12,937 nt of DNA, from assembly GCA_947627585.1 (NCBI GenBank), contig CANQWP010000014.1:1-12937 (forward strand). The letters run 5' to 3'. Below the pieces are notes generated by a model. It made no database searches, was not told where the DNA came from, and was given only the letters and a program-made list of their open reading frames with translations. This document shows positions 1-7,134 of the stretch, piece by piece (the first letter of the stretch is position 1; each line of letters begins with the position of its first letter). This stretch comes from an uncultured Clostridia bacterium. Its GTDB lineage: Bacteria > Bacillota > Clostridia > Christensenellales > UBA1242. The translations under genes were made by a program, and so were the position numbers.

Positions 1-2
1 AT

Positions 3-3000
3 TTTTTGGTGTTGACGTTCACAAAGTCCGCCGCCGCACAAATGAAAGAAAAACTTCTGGGCAGGCTCAAAGAAGCGGCAAAAAAGGCGAAAAAAGAGGA
101 TGTTGAATATATTGTTGATCAAATTGACTCCGTTTCAACGGCAAACATTTGCACAATCGATTCTTTTTGCGAGAGGACAATCAAAAAACATGCCAGCGTT
201 TTGGGGACAAACGAAAGTTTTTCTGTGCTGGACGAAGAGGAATCAAAAAATCTCAAAAGCTTTTCATTCCAAAGCGCTTTGAAAAATTTGGCCGAAAACA
301 AACCCGACGAATTTGAACTTGTCATGTCGGCTTATAAAAACGACCAAGAAAGCATTTGGAAAATTGTCAAAACTTTTGAAGAAATTTCAAACGCTGTGGC
401 AAACAGAGATGCTTTTTTGCAAAAAGCGGGCGAAAATTTTGAAGAAAAGTTTGATTTCGCGGCGAAATTTTTGTTTGAAGATTTCATGACCGCCGCAAAG
501 ACGACGCTTGACCAAATTGATGCTTTGGACCTTGAGAAATTTTATAACGACATGCAAAAAACTCTTGAACAAGCGCTTGCAAGCAAAGATCTTTTTGAGC
601 TTTTTTCCAGCCTTCAAAACATAAAGAAGTTGCCAAATCGTCCAAGCCAAAATTTGATTGGACAAGAAGTTTTTGAAAGGCTGCAAGAAATCAAAGATGT
701 GCTTTGGGAAAAGGTGAAACAAATCAAGGGACTGAATCTTTTTGATGAATCGAACGTTTTGGCGCAAAGAAGCGGACAACTCGAAAAAGCCGTTCTTGAA
801 CTTTTCAAAGAATATGAAAATCGATATAACTCGCTCAAAAAGGCGCAAAATTGCAAAGATTTTGCTGATCTTGAAAAAAATATGGTCGCTTTGTCGGTCA
901 ACGAAAATCTTTTCAGCGGCTTGAAATATGTTTTTGTGGACGAATATCAAGACACAAACAAAATGCAAGAAGAAATTCTCAAAAATGTGGCTAAAAACTG
1001 CAATTTTGTTGCTGTCGGCGATTTGAAACAAGGAATTTATGGCTTCCGCATGGCAAGTTCGGAAATTTTCTTGAATGACATGAAAACGTTTGAAAAAGAC
1101 GACAATTCGGACGTGAAATTTCTTAAATCAAACTTTCGAAGCAGTCAAAAAGTGCTTGATTTTGTCAACGACGTCTTCAAAGTTTGCATGACGGAAGATG
1201 TTGCAAATGTTGACTATCTTTCCACGTCAATGCTGAAGAGTGAAAACGATTTTGTCGAAGAAGGGGCAAAGGCTGTGAACATTGACCTCGTTGAGAAAGA
1301 TAGCCCGCAATATGACGAAATTCCAAAACTTTACAGCGTCGGGGACGCCAAACTTTCTTATGGAAACAGCAATGAGACAATGTTGAAAGATATCCTTAGA
1401 AGAATCAACGAGGTGGTCGGCTCAAAAATTTCGGACAATGGGCAACTTCGGCAAGCTAACTATGGCGACATTGCCATTTTGGCACGAAAAAGAGACGGTT
1501 TTTTTGAACAATTGGAAGAGTTCCTTGAAAAAAACAACATCCCAATCATGTCAAACTCCCGCGCAAAACTCGCAAAAGAGCCGGAAATCAAAATGTTGAT
1601 CAACTATCTCAGGCTTTCGCTCGCAATCGATGACGACGTTGCGCTTTTGAGCGTTCTGCTTTCGGGGCTCTATCTTTTGGACGTGCAAAAAATTTTTGAC
1701 GAAAAAATGGAATCCGGGAAAGGCCTTGTTGAACTTGTGAACGAAAACAAAAGTGGCTATTACACAAAATTTTTGCAAGATTTGCAAGAATTTCGAATAA
1801 ATTGCGCAATTTTTGGCGTAAAAAGTGCATTTTTGAAGCTTTTTTCCAAAACAAACTATTTTTCATGCATCAATCTTCGAAAAGACAATGTCAAAATCAG
1901 AATGTTTGTTGACAAGTTTTTGGATGAGGTTGAAAAAAAGAATTTTGACATTCCAAGCCTTGTTCACTATTTTGACACGGTGGAAATTGTTGTCACGCCG
2001 GAGGCATCGGCTTTTGGCGATTGCGTCACGCTTACAACAATTCATGACAGCAAAGGGCTGGAATATCCAATCGTCTTTTTGATTGAATGTGACAAAAGCA
2101 TCATTGGCTCACAGTCGGAGGCGGTGCAAATCAACGAAAAGTTTGGCCTTGCGCTGCAAGTTTTTGATCTTGAAAACAACAAAGCTTTGCCTTCCGTCAG
2201 GCTTTTGGCAATCAAAGATGATGAAAGACAAAAAGATTTTGTCGAAGAGCTTATGATTTTCTATGTTGCGCTCACGCGCGCGAAAAACAGACTTTATTTG
2301 TTTGGCAATTTCAATGAAAAAATCTTAAATCGTCACGATGTCACAAGTTGCGAGTCCTATTTTGACCTAATTTTCTTTGCGCTTAAAAAAGCAAGAAAAG
2401 CTTTTGGGCTGAAAAGAGAGTTTGAGAGCGAGAATCTTTCAATCAACTATGTTGAAAGCGTCGAGCAAGTTCCAGAGACGATCGAACAAAATTTTGAAAA
2501 AGCCGAATTTGATGAAAAAAATATTGAAAAAATTGAAAATTATCTTGATTTTTCATATAAATTCAACGAAAACAAGAATTTCCGCCTAAAAGAAAGTGTG
2601 ACAAGCCTTTTGAAGAAATTTGACGAAGAAAAATTGGAGAGCTTCTCAAATGACAATTTCAGTTTTGGCGGAAAAGCAGTCGAGACGGGGAACGCCTATC
2701 ATTTGGCGCTCAAAATGCTTGATTTTGACAAAATTTTTGACAGGGATTCGCTGAAAACCGAACTTGATAAATTTGCTGACCAAATTGATTTAAGTTTGAT
2801 CGATCTTGACATCTTGTTGAAGAACGTTCTTATTTTGAAGCATTTGACAAGTGGCGCAAAAATTTTCAAGGAAAAAGAATTTGTTTTGAAAAGCGAACTT
2901 GGTTTGTTGACGGGTGACGATGTTGATGACGAAATTCTTGTGCAAGGCATTGTTGACCTTTTTGCCGTCAAAGACGGGAAGGTTGTGCTGGTTGACTATA

Positions 3001-3158
3001 AATATTCTTCAAAAAATTCGGATGATTATTTGAAAAAAACATATAAAAATCAATTAAAATTATATAAAATTGCCATAGAAAAAGCATTTAATATGCCGGT
3101 TTCGGAGTGTTTTTTGCTTTCATTAAAATTCGCAAAAATCATTCCAATAAGTGTCTAA
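3..3158 (+). CDS. addA: ATP-dependent helicase/nuclease subunit A (AddA), 5' partial
   Basis: UvrD/RecB-family subunit of the AddAB double-strand-break resection complex, which unwinds and degrades DNA ends before RecA loading. Numbering from the TTG at position 6, the helicase motifs in order are: Ia (TFTKSAAAQM, 4-13), II (VDEYQDT, 311-317), III (DLKQGIYGFR, 339-348), IV (SNFRSS, 375-380), V (TTIHDSKGLEYP, 677-688) and VI (FYVALTRAKNRLYL, 752-765). A RecB-type nuclease domain follows: His899, Asp984 in GIVDLF, Asp997-Tyr-Lys999, and Gln1016 with Tyr1020. All expected catalytic residues are present, so the nuclease looks active. The Walker A motif lies upstream of the window, so the reading frame enters from the left and the real start is not visible. 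I infer that roughly 50-65 residues are missing, giving a protein somewhat shorter than the ~1230 residues of B. subtilis AddA. The partner addB would be expected just upstream. The order of motifs and the C-terminal nuclease separate it from plain UvrD/PcrA. Confidence 0.95.
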   Translation, partial: FLVLTFTKSAAAQMKEKLLGRLKEAAKKAKKEDVEYIVDQIDSVSTANICTIDSFCERTIKKHASVLGTNESFSVLDEEESKNLKSFSFQSALKNLAENKPDEFELVMSAYKNDQESIWKIVKTFEEISNAVANRDAFLQKAGENFEEKFDFAAKFLFEDFMTAAKTTLDQIDALDLEKFYNDMQKTLEQALASKDLFELFSSLQNIKKLPNRPSQNLIGQEVFERLQEIKDVLWEKVKQIKGLNLFDESNVLAQRSGQLEKAVLELFKEYENRYNSLKKAQNCKDFADLEKNMVALSVNENLFSGLKYVFVDEYQDTNKMQEEILKNVAKNCNFVAVGDLKQGIYGFRMASSEIFLNDMKTFEKDDNSDVKFLKSNFRSSQKVLDFVNDVFKVCMTEDVANVDYLSTSMLKSENDFVEEGAKAVNIDLVEKDSPQYDEIPKLYSVGDAKLSYGNSNETMLKDILRRINEVVGSKISDNGQLRQANYGDIAILARKRDGFFEQLEEFLEKNNIPIMSNSRAKLAKEPEIKMLINYLRLSLAIDDDVALLSVLLSGLYLLDVQKIFDEKMESGKGLVELVNENKSGYYTKFLQDLQEFRINCAIFGVKSAFLKLFSKTNYFSCINLRKDNVKIRMFVDKFLDEVEKKNFDIPSLVHYFDTVEIVVTPEASAFGDCVTLTTIHDSKGLEYPIVFLIECDKSIIGSQSEAVQINEKFGLALQVFDLENNKALPSVRLLAIKDDERQKDFVEELMIFYVALTRAKNRLYLFGNFNEKILNRHDVTSCESYFDLIFFALKKARKAFGLKREFESENLSINYVESVEQVPETIEQNFEKAEFDEKNIEKIENYLDFSYKFNENKNFRLKESVTSLLKKFDEEKLESFSNDNFSFGGKAVETGNAYHLALKMLDFDKIFDRDSLKTELDKFADQIDLSLIDLDILLKNVLILKHLTSGAKIFKEKEFVLKSELGLLTGDDVDDEILVQGIVDLFAVKDGKVVLVDYKYSSKNSDDYLKKTYKNQLKLYKIAIEKAFNMPVSECFLLSLKFAKIIPISV

Positions 3159-3172
3159 TATGCCGATTTTAT

Positions 3173-3218
3173 GGGAAGAAGAGAGTTTTTGATTTTCTAA
3201 AAAATTCCCTTATTTTTT
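3173..3218 (+). terminator. weak candidate terminator after addA
   Basis: An AT-rich hairpin follows addA: GAGTTTTT (3183-3190) can pair with AAAAATTC (3200-3207) using one G-U pair, or alternatively GGGAA (3173-3177) with TTCCC (3205-3209). A T-rich tail follows. The stem is weak and the alternatives compete, so this is only a candidate for separating addA from the next gene. Confidence 0.3.
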
Positions 3219-3263
3219 CAAATTTAATTTTTTTCGATTTTTTTTGAAAATATTTAAAAATTA

Positions 3264-3293
3264 TTAGTAAATATTTTTTCATTGTGTTATACT
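3264..3293 (+). promoter_or_regulatory. extended -10 promoter of the AT-hook protein gene
   Basis: TATACT at 3288-3293 matches the -10 consensus in five of six bases and is preceded by TGT, making an extended -10. The best -35 at 18 bp spacing (TTAGTA, 3264-3269) matches only three of six. Transcription would start near 3300, giving a leader of about 45 bases before the Shine-Dalgarno/ATG. Confidence 0.6.
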
Positions 3294-3331
3294 AACAATG
3301 AAATAATTTTTTATTTCTTTTTAAATTCTTT

Positions 3332-5767
3332 TTGAGGAGGAAGAAATGTAGTGAAAGCATTGTAAGTTTTTTTGCAAGAGTTGTCAACCTGATTGGCACC
3401 GATGCAGTGTTTTTCATTTCATTGGCGGTTGAAGCCCTTTTTGTGATTTTCTTTTTGGTCAAGTCTTTGTTTTCATATGAGGCTTCACTCAACAGATCGC
3501 TTGAAAAATTGAACTATTGGCTTTTTGACCACAAGACTGTCACAGAAGAAAACATAAAAGATCTGAATGCTCTTTTCAAGGCAAAAGCGCCAAAAAGAGT
3601 TTTGTATCATTGGCAACAATACATATTGTTCCGCGAAGGGCCTCCGTCTTCATATCTTTCCATCGAAAACCTTGTCGAAAAACCTTTGAAGACCAGCTCA
3701 TATAACTCAAACATCAAAAACCTTTCGCTCTTTTCGACAGTTTGGGCTTTTGTTGTTGCAATGTTCTTGTTTGTTGCAAATGCAGGAACGGGGTCTCAAA
3801 TGTTGATGTCTCAGCCGGTCATCATCGCCTTGCTTGTTCCAATTTTGGTCATGATGATTGCCGTGGCTTTTGTGGCATATTTGCGCGCAAGGAAAAACGC
3901 AATTCTCAATTCGTTATATCAAAACTGCGCGCTCTTCGGACGCTTTATGGACAATGCATGCGTTGATCTTCCGTCATATATTGACTATCAAATTCTTTTC
4001 ACTCCACAGGAAATCGAAAAAGGCCAGCCTGTTTTGCGTGAATTTTTGGATTTCAAAGCGCGAAAGGAAAAAGAAGAGTTCAACAAGGCACGTGACGAAA
4101 GCGTCAACCATGAAGAATATGACTTTTCTTCAACAGGGGTTGATGGCTCAATGGTTTTGGATCGCGCCATGAAAGAATGCGAGACATTCTTGAAAAAGAA
4201 AGAAAAAGTACTTTTGAAAATTTCACAGCTTGAAGGAGAATTGGACACTCGCAGAAAGAACTTTGACGCTGTTCAAAAAGACTATCAAACAAAAATTCAA
4301 ACATCAAAAGAAAACATTGAACGTCTGCGTCAAATGCAAGAAGAAACAACAAACAGAATCGAAAGCAACTATTATCGCAAACAACAAACTCAGGAAATTG
4401 GCAAACAAGAGCAACTTGAGCAAGAGTTTGAACAACAAAGAACAAGATATTTGCTCGAAAAGAGTGAAGGCGAAGAAGAAATTGCAAAACTCAATGCCGA
4501 GCTTGATGGCAACAAGAAAGACGTGGAATTTGCAATGCTCAGCGAATATCAAACATTCTTCAACAAGTTCTGCCAAAGTGCCGAGAAAGTTGTTGAAACG
4601 ACCTTCAAAGACAGGCTTGACGCAATGAAAAACGAGTCGGAGCAAGACAAAGAATATATCACTCAACTTGAAATCAAACTGAAAAACAAGCCAGAAAACG
4701 AAGACGCCGAAGAAGAAAAAGGCTCCTATGACGAAAATGGTAATTACGTTTATGCCGACGGGACATTCTATGACAAAGACGGAAACTATCACGACACTGC
4801 CGGCAATGTTTACACTCAAGATGGTCAATTGATTTCAAAAGCTGAAAAACAAGAAGAACCAAAAGAAAAGCAAGTTGTAAATTTTGATGATTTTGACGAT
4901 TTTGATTTTATGACCGACGTGTCGATGCGCGGAGACGTCTATGATGTTGCCGAGAAGGTGATTGAAGGCGTCGATGACAACATTGACGTGATCAACAACA
5001 CCCAAAAAGCAGATTTGTTTGAAGGCAGAAAAGCTCCTGAGGCGGAAGAAAAGAAAGAAGATCAAAAAGAATCCGACAAAGAACAAGAGCCTCAACAAAA
5101 TGAAGAAGAGCCTTTAAGCGAAGAACAAACTGAAACTTTCCAAGTGGAAGAACAAGAGGAAGAAAAGGTCGAGCCGAAAGAAGAGGCAAAGTCGAAGAAG
5201 AGAGGACGTCCAAGAAAAGTCACTGCAGAAAAAGCGCCAACAAAAAAACGTGGTCGTCCAAGAAAAACAGCTCCAGCCCAAGAGGCAAAAGTTGAAACAG
5301 AGTCAAAGAAAAAAGCAGGAAGGCCACAAAAAGCCACAACAGCAAAAAGAGGCCGACCAAGAAAAACCCCAAAAGCAGAAGAAACTGTTGAAGAGCCAAA
5401 GAGAAAGGCTGGGAGACCAAGAAAAACAACGGCCACTCCAAACAATGCCCCAAAAAACAAGCGAGGCCGTCCAAGAAAACGTCCTGACAAAATTCAAGAA
5501 ATAAACAAAAAGATTTCCGAAGAAGAAGAAAGGCTCAACGAACTGCGCTCTTCTTTGAATAAGGACATTGAAAACGTGATGAACGACATCAATTCCAACA
5601 CTGTTGATGATAAGTCTGCAAGAAGAGACGCCCTCATCAAGGAAATTGAGAACTTGCAAAAGGAAGCTCAAGAGGTCATTTCACAAGAAAATTCTGAGGC
5701 TAAGATTGCCGAAATCAACGCCAAACTTGAGAACCTTTTGAAGGAAATCAAAAATCTGAATTTATAA
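3332..5767 (+). CDS. membrane-anchored coiled-coil protein with six AT-hook motifs, function unknown
   Basis: I do not recognise the family. Numbering from the first in-frame TTG, three hydrophobic segments lie at about 26-47, 133-150 and 162-184; a basic RARK after the third suggests the rest is cytoplasmic. Then come a long charged coiled coil (about 277-455), a Tyr/Asp/Gly 14-residue repeat (464-502), an acidic FDDFDDFDF (518-526) and a very Glu-rich stretch. Six AT-hook-like motifs follow: RGRP at 624, 640, 673 and 711, and AGRP at 662 and 693, each flanked by Lys/Arg. A final coiled coil runs to 811. AT-hooks are known to bind the minor groove of AT-rich DNA, so I infer a membrane-tethered DNA-binding or nucleoid-organising role. 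The true N-terminus is uncertain: the TTG overlaps the Shine-Dalgarno sequence, and the well-placed ATG at 3346 is out of frame by one base. Monocistronic, with its own promoter and terminator. Confidence 0.85.
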   Translation: MRRKKCSESIVSFFARVVNLIGTDAVFFISLAVEALFVIFFLVKSLFSYEASLNRSLEKLNYWLFDHKTVTEENIKDLNALFKAKAPKRVLYHWQQYILFREGPPSSYLSIENLVEKPLKTSSYNSNIKNLSLFSTVWAFVVAMFLFVANAGTGSQMLMSQPVIIALLVPILVMMIAVAFVAYLRARKNAILNSLYQNCALFGRFMDNACVDLPSYIDYQILFTPQEIEKGQPVLREFLDFKARKEKEEFNKARDESVNHEEYDFSSTGVDGSMVLDRAMKECETFLKKKEKVLLKISQLEGELDTRRKNFDAVQKDYQTKIQTSKENIERLRQMQEETTNRIESNYYRKQQTQEIGKQEQLEQEFEQQRTRYLLEKSEGEEEIAKLNAELDGNKKDVEFAMLSEYQTFFNKFCQSAEKVVETTFKDRLDAMKNESEQDKEYITQLEIKLKNKPENEDAEEEKGSYDENGNYVYADGTFYDKDGNYHDTAGNVYTQDGQLISKAEKQEEPKEKQVVNFDDFDDFDFMTDVSMRGDVYDVAEKVIEGVDDNIDVINNTQKADLFEGRKAPEAEEKKEDQKESDKEQEPQQNEEEPLSEEQTETFQVEEQEEEKVEPKEEAKSKKRGRPRKVTAEKAPTKKRGRPRKTAPAQEAKVETESKKKAGRPQKATTAKRGRPRKTPKAEETVEEPKRKAGRPRKTTATPNNAPKNKRGRPRKRPDKIQEINKKISEEEERLNELRSSLNKDIENVMNDINSNTVDDKSARRDALIKEIENLQKEAQEVISQENSEAKIAEINAKLENLLKEIKNLNL
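3334..3351 (+). promoter_or_regulatory. perfect Shine-Dalgarno followed by ATG-TAG
   Basis: GAGGAGG (3334-3340) sits five bases before ATG (3346-3348), an ideal initiation site, but the next codon is TAG (3349-3351). The long downstream frame is read from AGT at 3350. Removing a single T at 3349 would give ATG AGT GAA AGC and join the start to the long frame. Either this is a one-base sequence or assembly error, or translation starts in an unusual way. Confidence 0.75.
4721..4837 (+). repeat. 14-residue Tyr/Asp/Gly repeat within the AT-hook protein
   Basis: Residues 464-502 contain about three 14-residue units beginning YDENGNYVYADGTF, YDKDGNYHDTAGNV and YTQDGQ. The common pattern is Y-D/T-x-N/D-G-N/Q. 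The units are diverged at the DNA level, so this is an old protein repeat rather than a recent tandem duplication. Confidence 0.7.
5195..5476 (+). repeat. array of six AT-hook-encoding repeats
   Basis: Core RGRP/AGRP codons lie at 5201-5212, 5249-5260, 5315-5326, 5348-5359, 5408-5419 and 5462-5473. The cores begin 11 to 22 codons apart, separated by Ala/Thr/Pro/Glu/Lys-rich linkers. Four are canonical RGRP; the third and fifth are AGRP, and the third ends in PQK instead of PRK. Synonymous codons vary between copies, so the array is maintained at the protein level. Confidence 0.85.
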
Positions 5768-5774
5768 GAAAAAG

Positions 5775-5799
5775 GACCTGAAAATTTCAGGTCTTTTTT
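5775..5799 (+). terminator. intrinsic terminator, probably bidirectional
   Basis: GACCTGAA (5775-5782) pairs with TTCAGGTC (5786-5793) around a three-base loop, followed by six T. On the other strand the same stem is followed by a CTTTTTCTT tract (complement of 5766-5774), so it can also end the minus-strand genes that converge from the right. Confidence 0.9.
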
Positions 5800-5824
5800 G
5801 TTGCTGATTTAATAACTTTTCATG

Positions 5825-6115
5825 TTAAAATTGAATTTGACCGTTTGTCAAGCCAATCACAAGCAGAACAATGGCCGCAATCAAGAACGCTCCGCCACAA
5901 AGTCCGTTTACCCAAGCTGAAGCGTTATGCAAATTCTTTTTGCAGTAAGCACAATTAAACAGCAGTGCAAGCCCTACAAAATAGCCAACATATACAGTGG
6001 TGAGGGTTAAATTGAGATTTTTGATGACATTAAAATAATATAGAAGCACAAAAAGCACGGCTGAAAGGCAAAACATGAGACCATAAAGCAAATATCTTCT
6101 TGTGGTTTTGGACAT
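5825..6115 (-). CDS. small three-segment membrane protein, function unknown
   Basis: A 96-residue hydrophobic protein that I cannot assign to a family. Three likely membrane helices lie at about 8-30, 38-55 and 68-89, with a short basic N-terminus (MSKTTRRY) and a cytoplasm- or surface-exposed Cys-x-x-Cys (NCAYCKK) between the second and third helices. The start is well supported: the reverse strand carries GGAGG (complement of 6122-6126) six bases before ATG. A near-consensus promoter lies just upstream, giving a leader of under 20 bases. It converges on the AT-hook gene and shares the terminator at 5775-5799. Small polytopic proteins like this are common and usually uncharacterised. That it is a real gene is supported by its regulatory signals more than by recognised homology. 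Confidence 0.8.
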   Translation of the reverse strand: MSKTTRRYLLYGLMFCLSAVLFVLLYYFNVIKNLNLTLTTVYVGYFVGLALLFNCAYCKKNLHNASAWVNGLCGGAFLIAAIVLLVIGLTNGQIQF

Positions 6116-6139
6116 AGAACACCTCCACTTGTTTTATTT

Positions 6140-6168
6140 ATGATAGTTTTTTTGACAAAATATGTCAA
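6140..6168 (-). promoter_or_regulatory. strong promoter of the small membrane protein gene, with overlapping inverted repeat
   Basis: Read on the minus strand, a perfect TTGACA (complement of 6163-6168) is followed after exactly 17 bases by TATCAT (complement of 6140-6145), five of six to consensus. TTTGACA (6151-6157) and TGTCAAA (6163-6169) form a 7-base inverted repeat with a 5-base gap. One arm covers the -35, so it could be an operator. Confidence 0.75.
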
Positions 6169-6192
6169 ATTTTTTTCAAACAAAAAATATTT

Positions 6193-7134
6193 TTATGAAA
6201 AATTTGGCACAAAACAATTGTCTGCACTTTCAAAACTTTGCACAAAGCCTTTCTCGAGGCCGAGTTTTTCCATGTGAGAAAGAACTAATTTATATTCCAG
6301 TGGGGTGATTTTTCTGTTTAGGGTGCTTTTGCCGTTTGGGGTGAATTGGCTCATGATGCTGATCATGCGACCAGGAAAGTTTTTTGAAATCTCGTCCAAA
6401 ACTTTCAAGGAGTTTTCCACATGGCCGGGCAGAACAAGATGCCTTATGACAACACCTTGCTTCATGTTTTGTTTCGTGGCAAAGTTCGAACGAGTTGTGT
6501 CCAAGTTGTCTTGTGACGAGGTGTCTTTTGTCACATTTTGACAATCGACAAAAAGGTCACGCTTTTGCGCGCACATTTCTTTGATGGCAGGAAGCGCAAA
6601 AGAAAAATAATCCTTGCAAGAAGAAAATTTTTGCCCGAGTTCATCTGAGGCATATTTGAAATCTGGCAAAAAAATGTCCACAAATTTTGATACGTGCGCA
6701 ATGTTTTGGGTTGTTTCATATGCGTTTGTGTTCCAAATGATTGGAACAGTTTTTTTGATCTTTTCAAACGCCAAACAAAGAGCGCTCGAAAAATGAGTGG
6801 GTGTAATGAGGTCAATCGCACAGTGGGAGGTTTGTTTTTCTTCAACAAGCTTGACAAATTCGTCAATACTGTATGTTTTTCCGACTCCGCCACGTGAAAT
6901 TTCGTGATTTTGACAATAGTCACACTTCAAATTGCAACCAGAAAAAAAGATGGCAAGAACGCCACGCTCATCCGAAAAGCAGGGCTCTTCCCACGGGAAA
7001 TGTTCAATCACTTTTGCAATCGAAATTTGTTCATTTTCATTGCAAAAACCATGAACATATTGTCGGTTAACATTGCACTTTCTTGGACATGTCAAACATT
7101 TATCTTCCAAAATAGTCCCACCACCTTTGTGCAT
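6193..7134 (-). CDS. radical SAM protein, PflX family (COG1313)
   Basis: A 4Fe-4S radical S-adenosylmethionine protein related to pyruvate formate-lyase activases. The substrate of the PflX group is not known to me. The radical SAM cluster motif CNLKCDYC (Cys67, Cys71, Cys74) is intact. The N-terminal CLTCPRKC (Cys13, 16, 20) plus GFC (Cys31) is the extra cysteine signature of this group, and RHLVLPGH (231-238) is its conserved late motif. About 20 extra polar residues appear inserted around 197-225. The ATG at 7134 has no ribosome binding site. A TTG at 7110 lies ten bases after AGGTGG (complement of 7121-7126) and would give a 305-residue protein starting just before the CPR motif, which fits the family; I think it at least as likely. 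The gene overlaps the end of the upstream minus-strand gene, so the two are probably co-transcribed and coupled. Confidence 0.9.
   Translation of the reverse strand: MHKGGGTILEDKCLTCPRKCNVNRQYVHGFCNENEQISIAKVIEHFPWEEPCFSDERGVLAIFFSGCNLKCDYCQNHEISRGGVGKTYSIDEFVKLVEEKQTSHCAIDLITPTHFSSALCLAFEKIKKTVPIIWNTNAYETTQNIAHVSKFVDIFLPDFKYASDELGQKFSSCKDYFSFALPAIKEMCAQKRDLFVDCQNVTKDTSSQDNLDTTRSNFATKQNMKQGVVIRHLVLPGHVENSLKVLDEISKNFPGRMISIMSQFTPNGKSTLNRKITPLEYKLVLSHMEKLGLEKGFVQSFESADNCFVPNFS

Noticed and set aside
387..1031. 214-codon minus-strand ORF inside addA
   Set aside because: It lies opposite conserved helicase motifs (VDEYQDT) of addA, has Phe/Lys-rich composition typical of an antisense frame and no initiation signals.
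5195..5476. CRISPR-like or satellite DNA repeat
   Set aside because: The spacing is irregular and the copies differ at synonymous positions within an open frame; they are protein-level AT-hook repeats.
5092..5490. Long minus-strand ORF with repeated FLGRP-like hydrophobic motifs
   Set aside because: It is the exact antisense of the AT-hook repeats; RGRPRK codons read backwards give FLGRP. It has no ribosome binding site and no independent support.
6152..6180. Plus-strand promoter using TTGACA at 6152-6157
   Set aside because: No -10-like hexamer lies 16-18 bases downstream and no plus-strand gene follows; the TTGACA is better explained as an arm of the inverted repeat.
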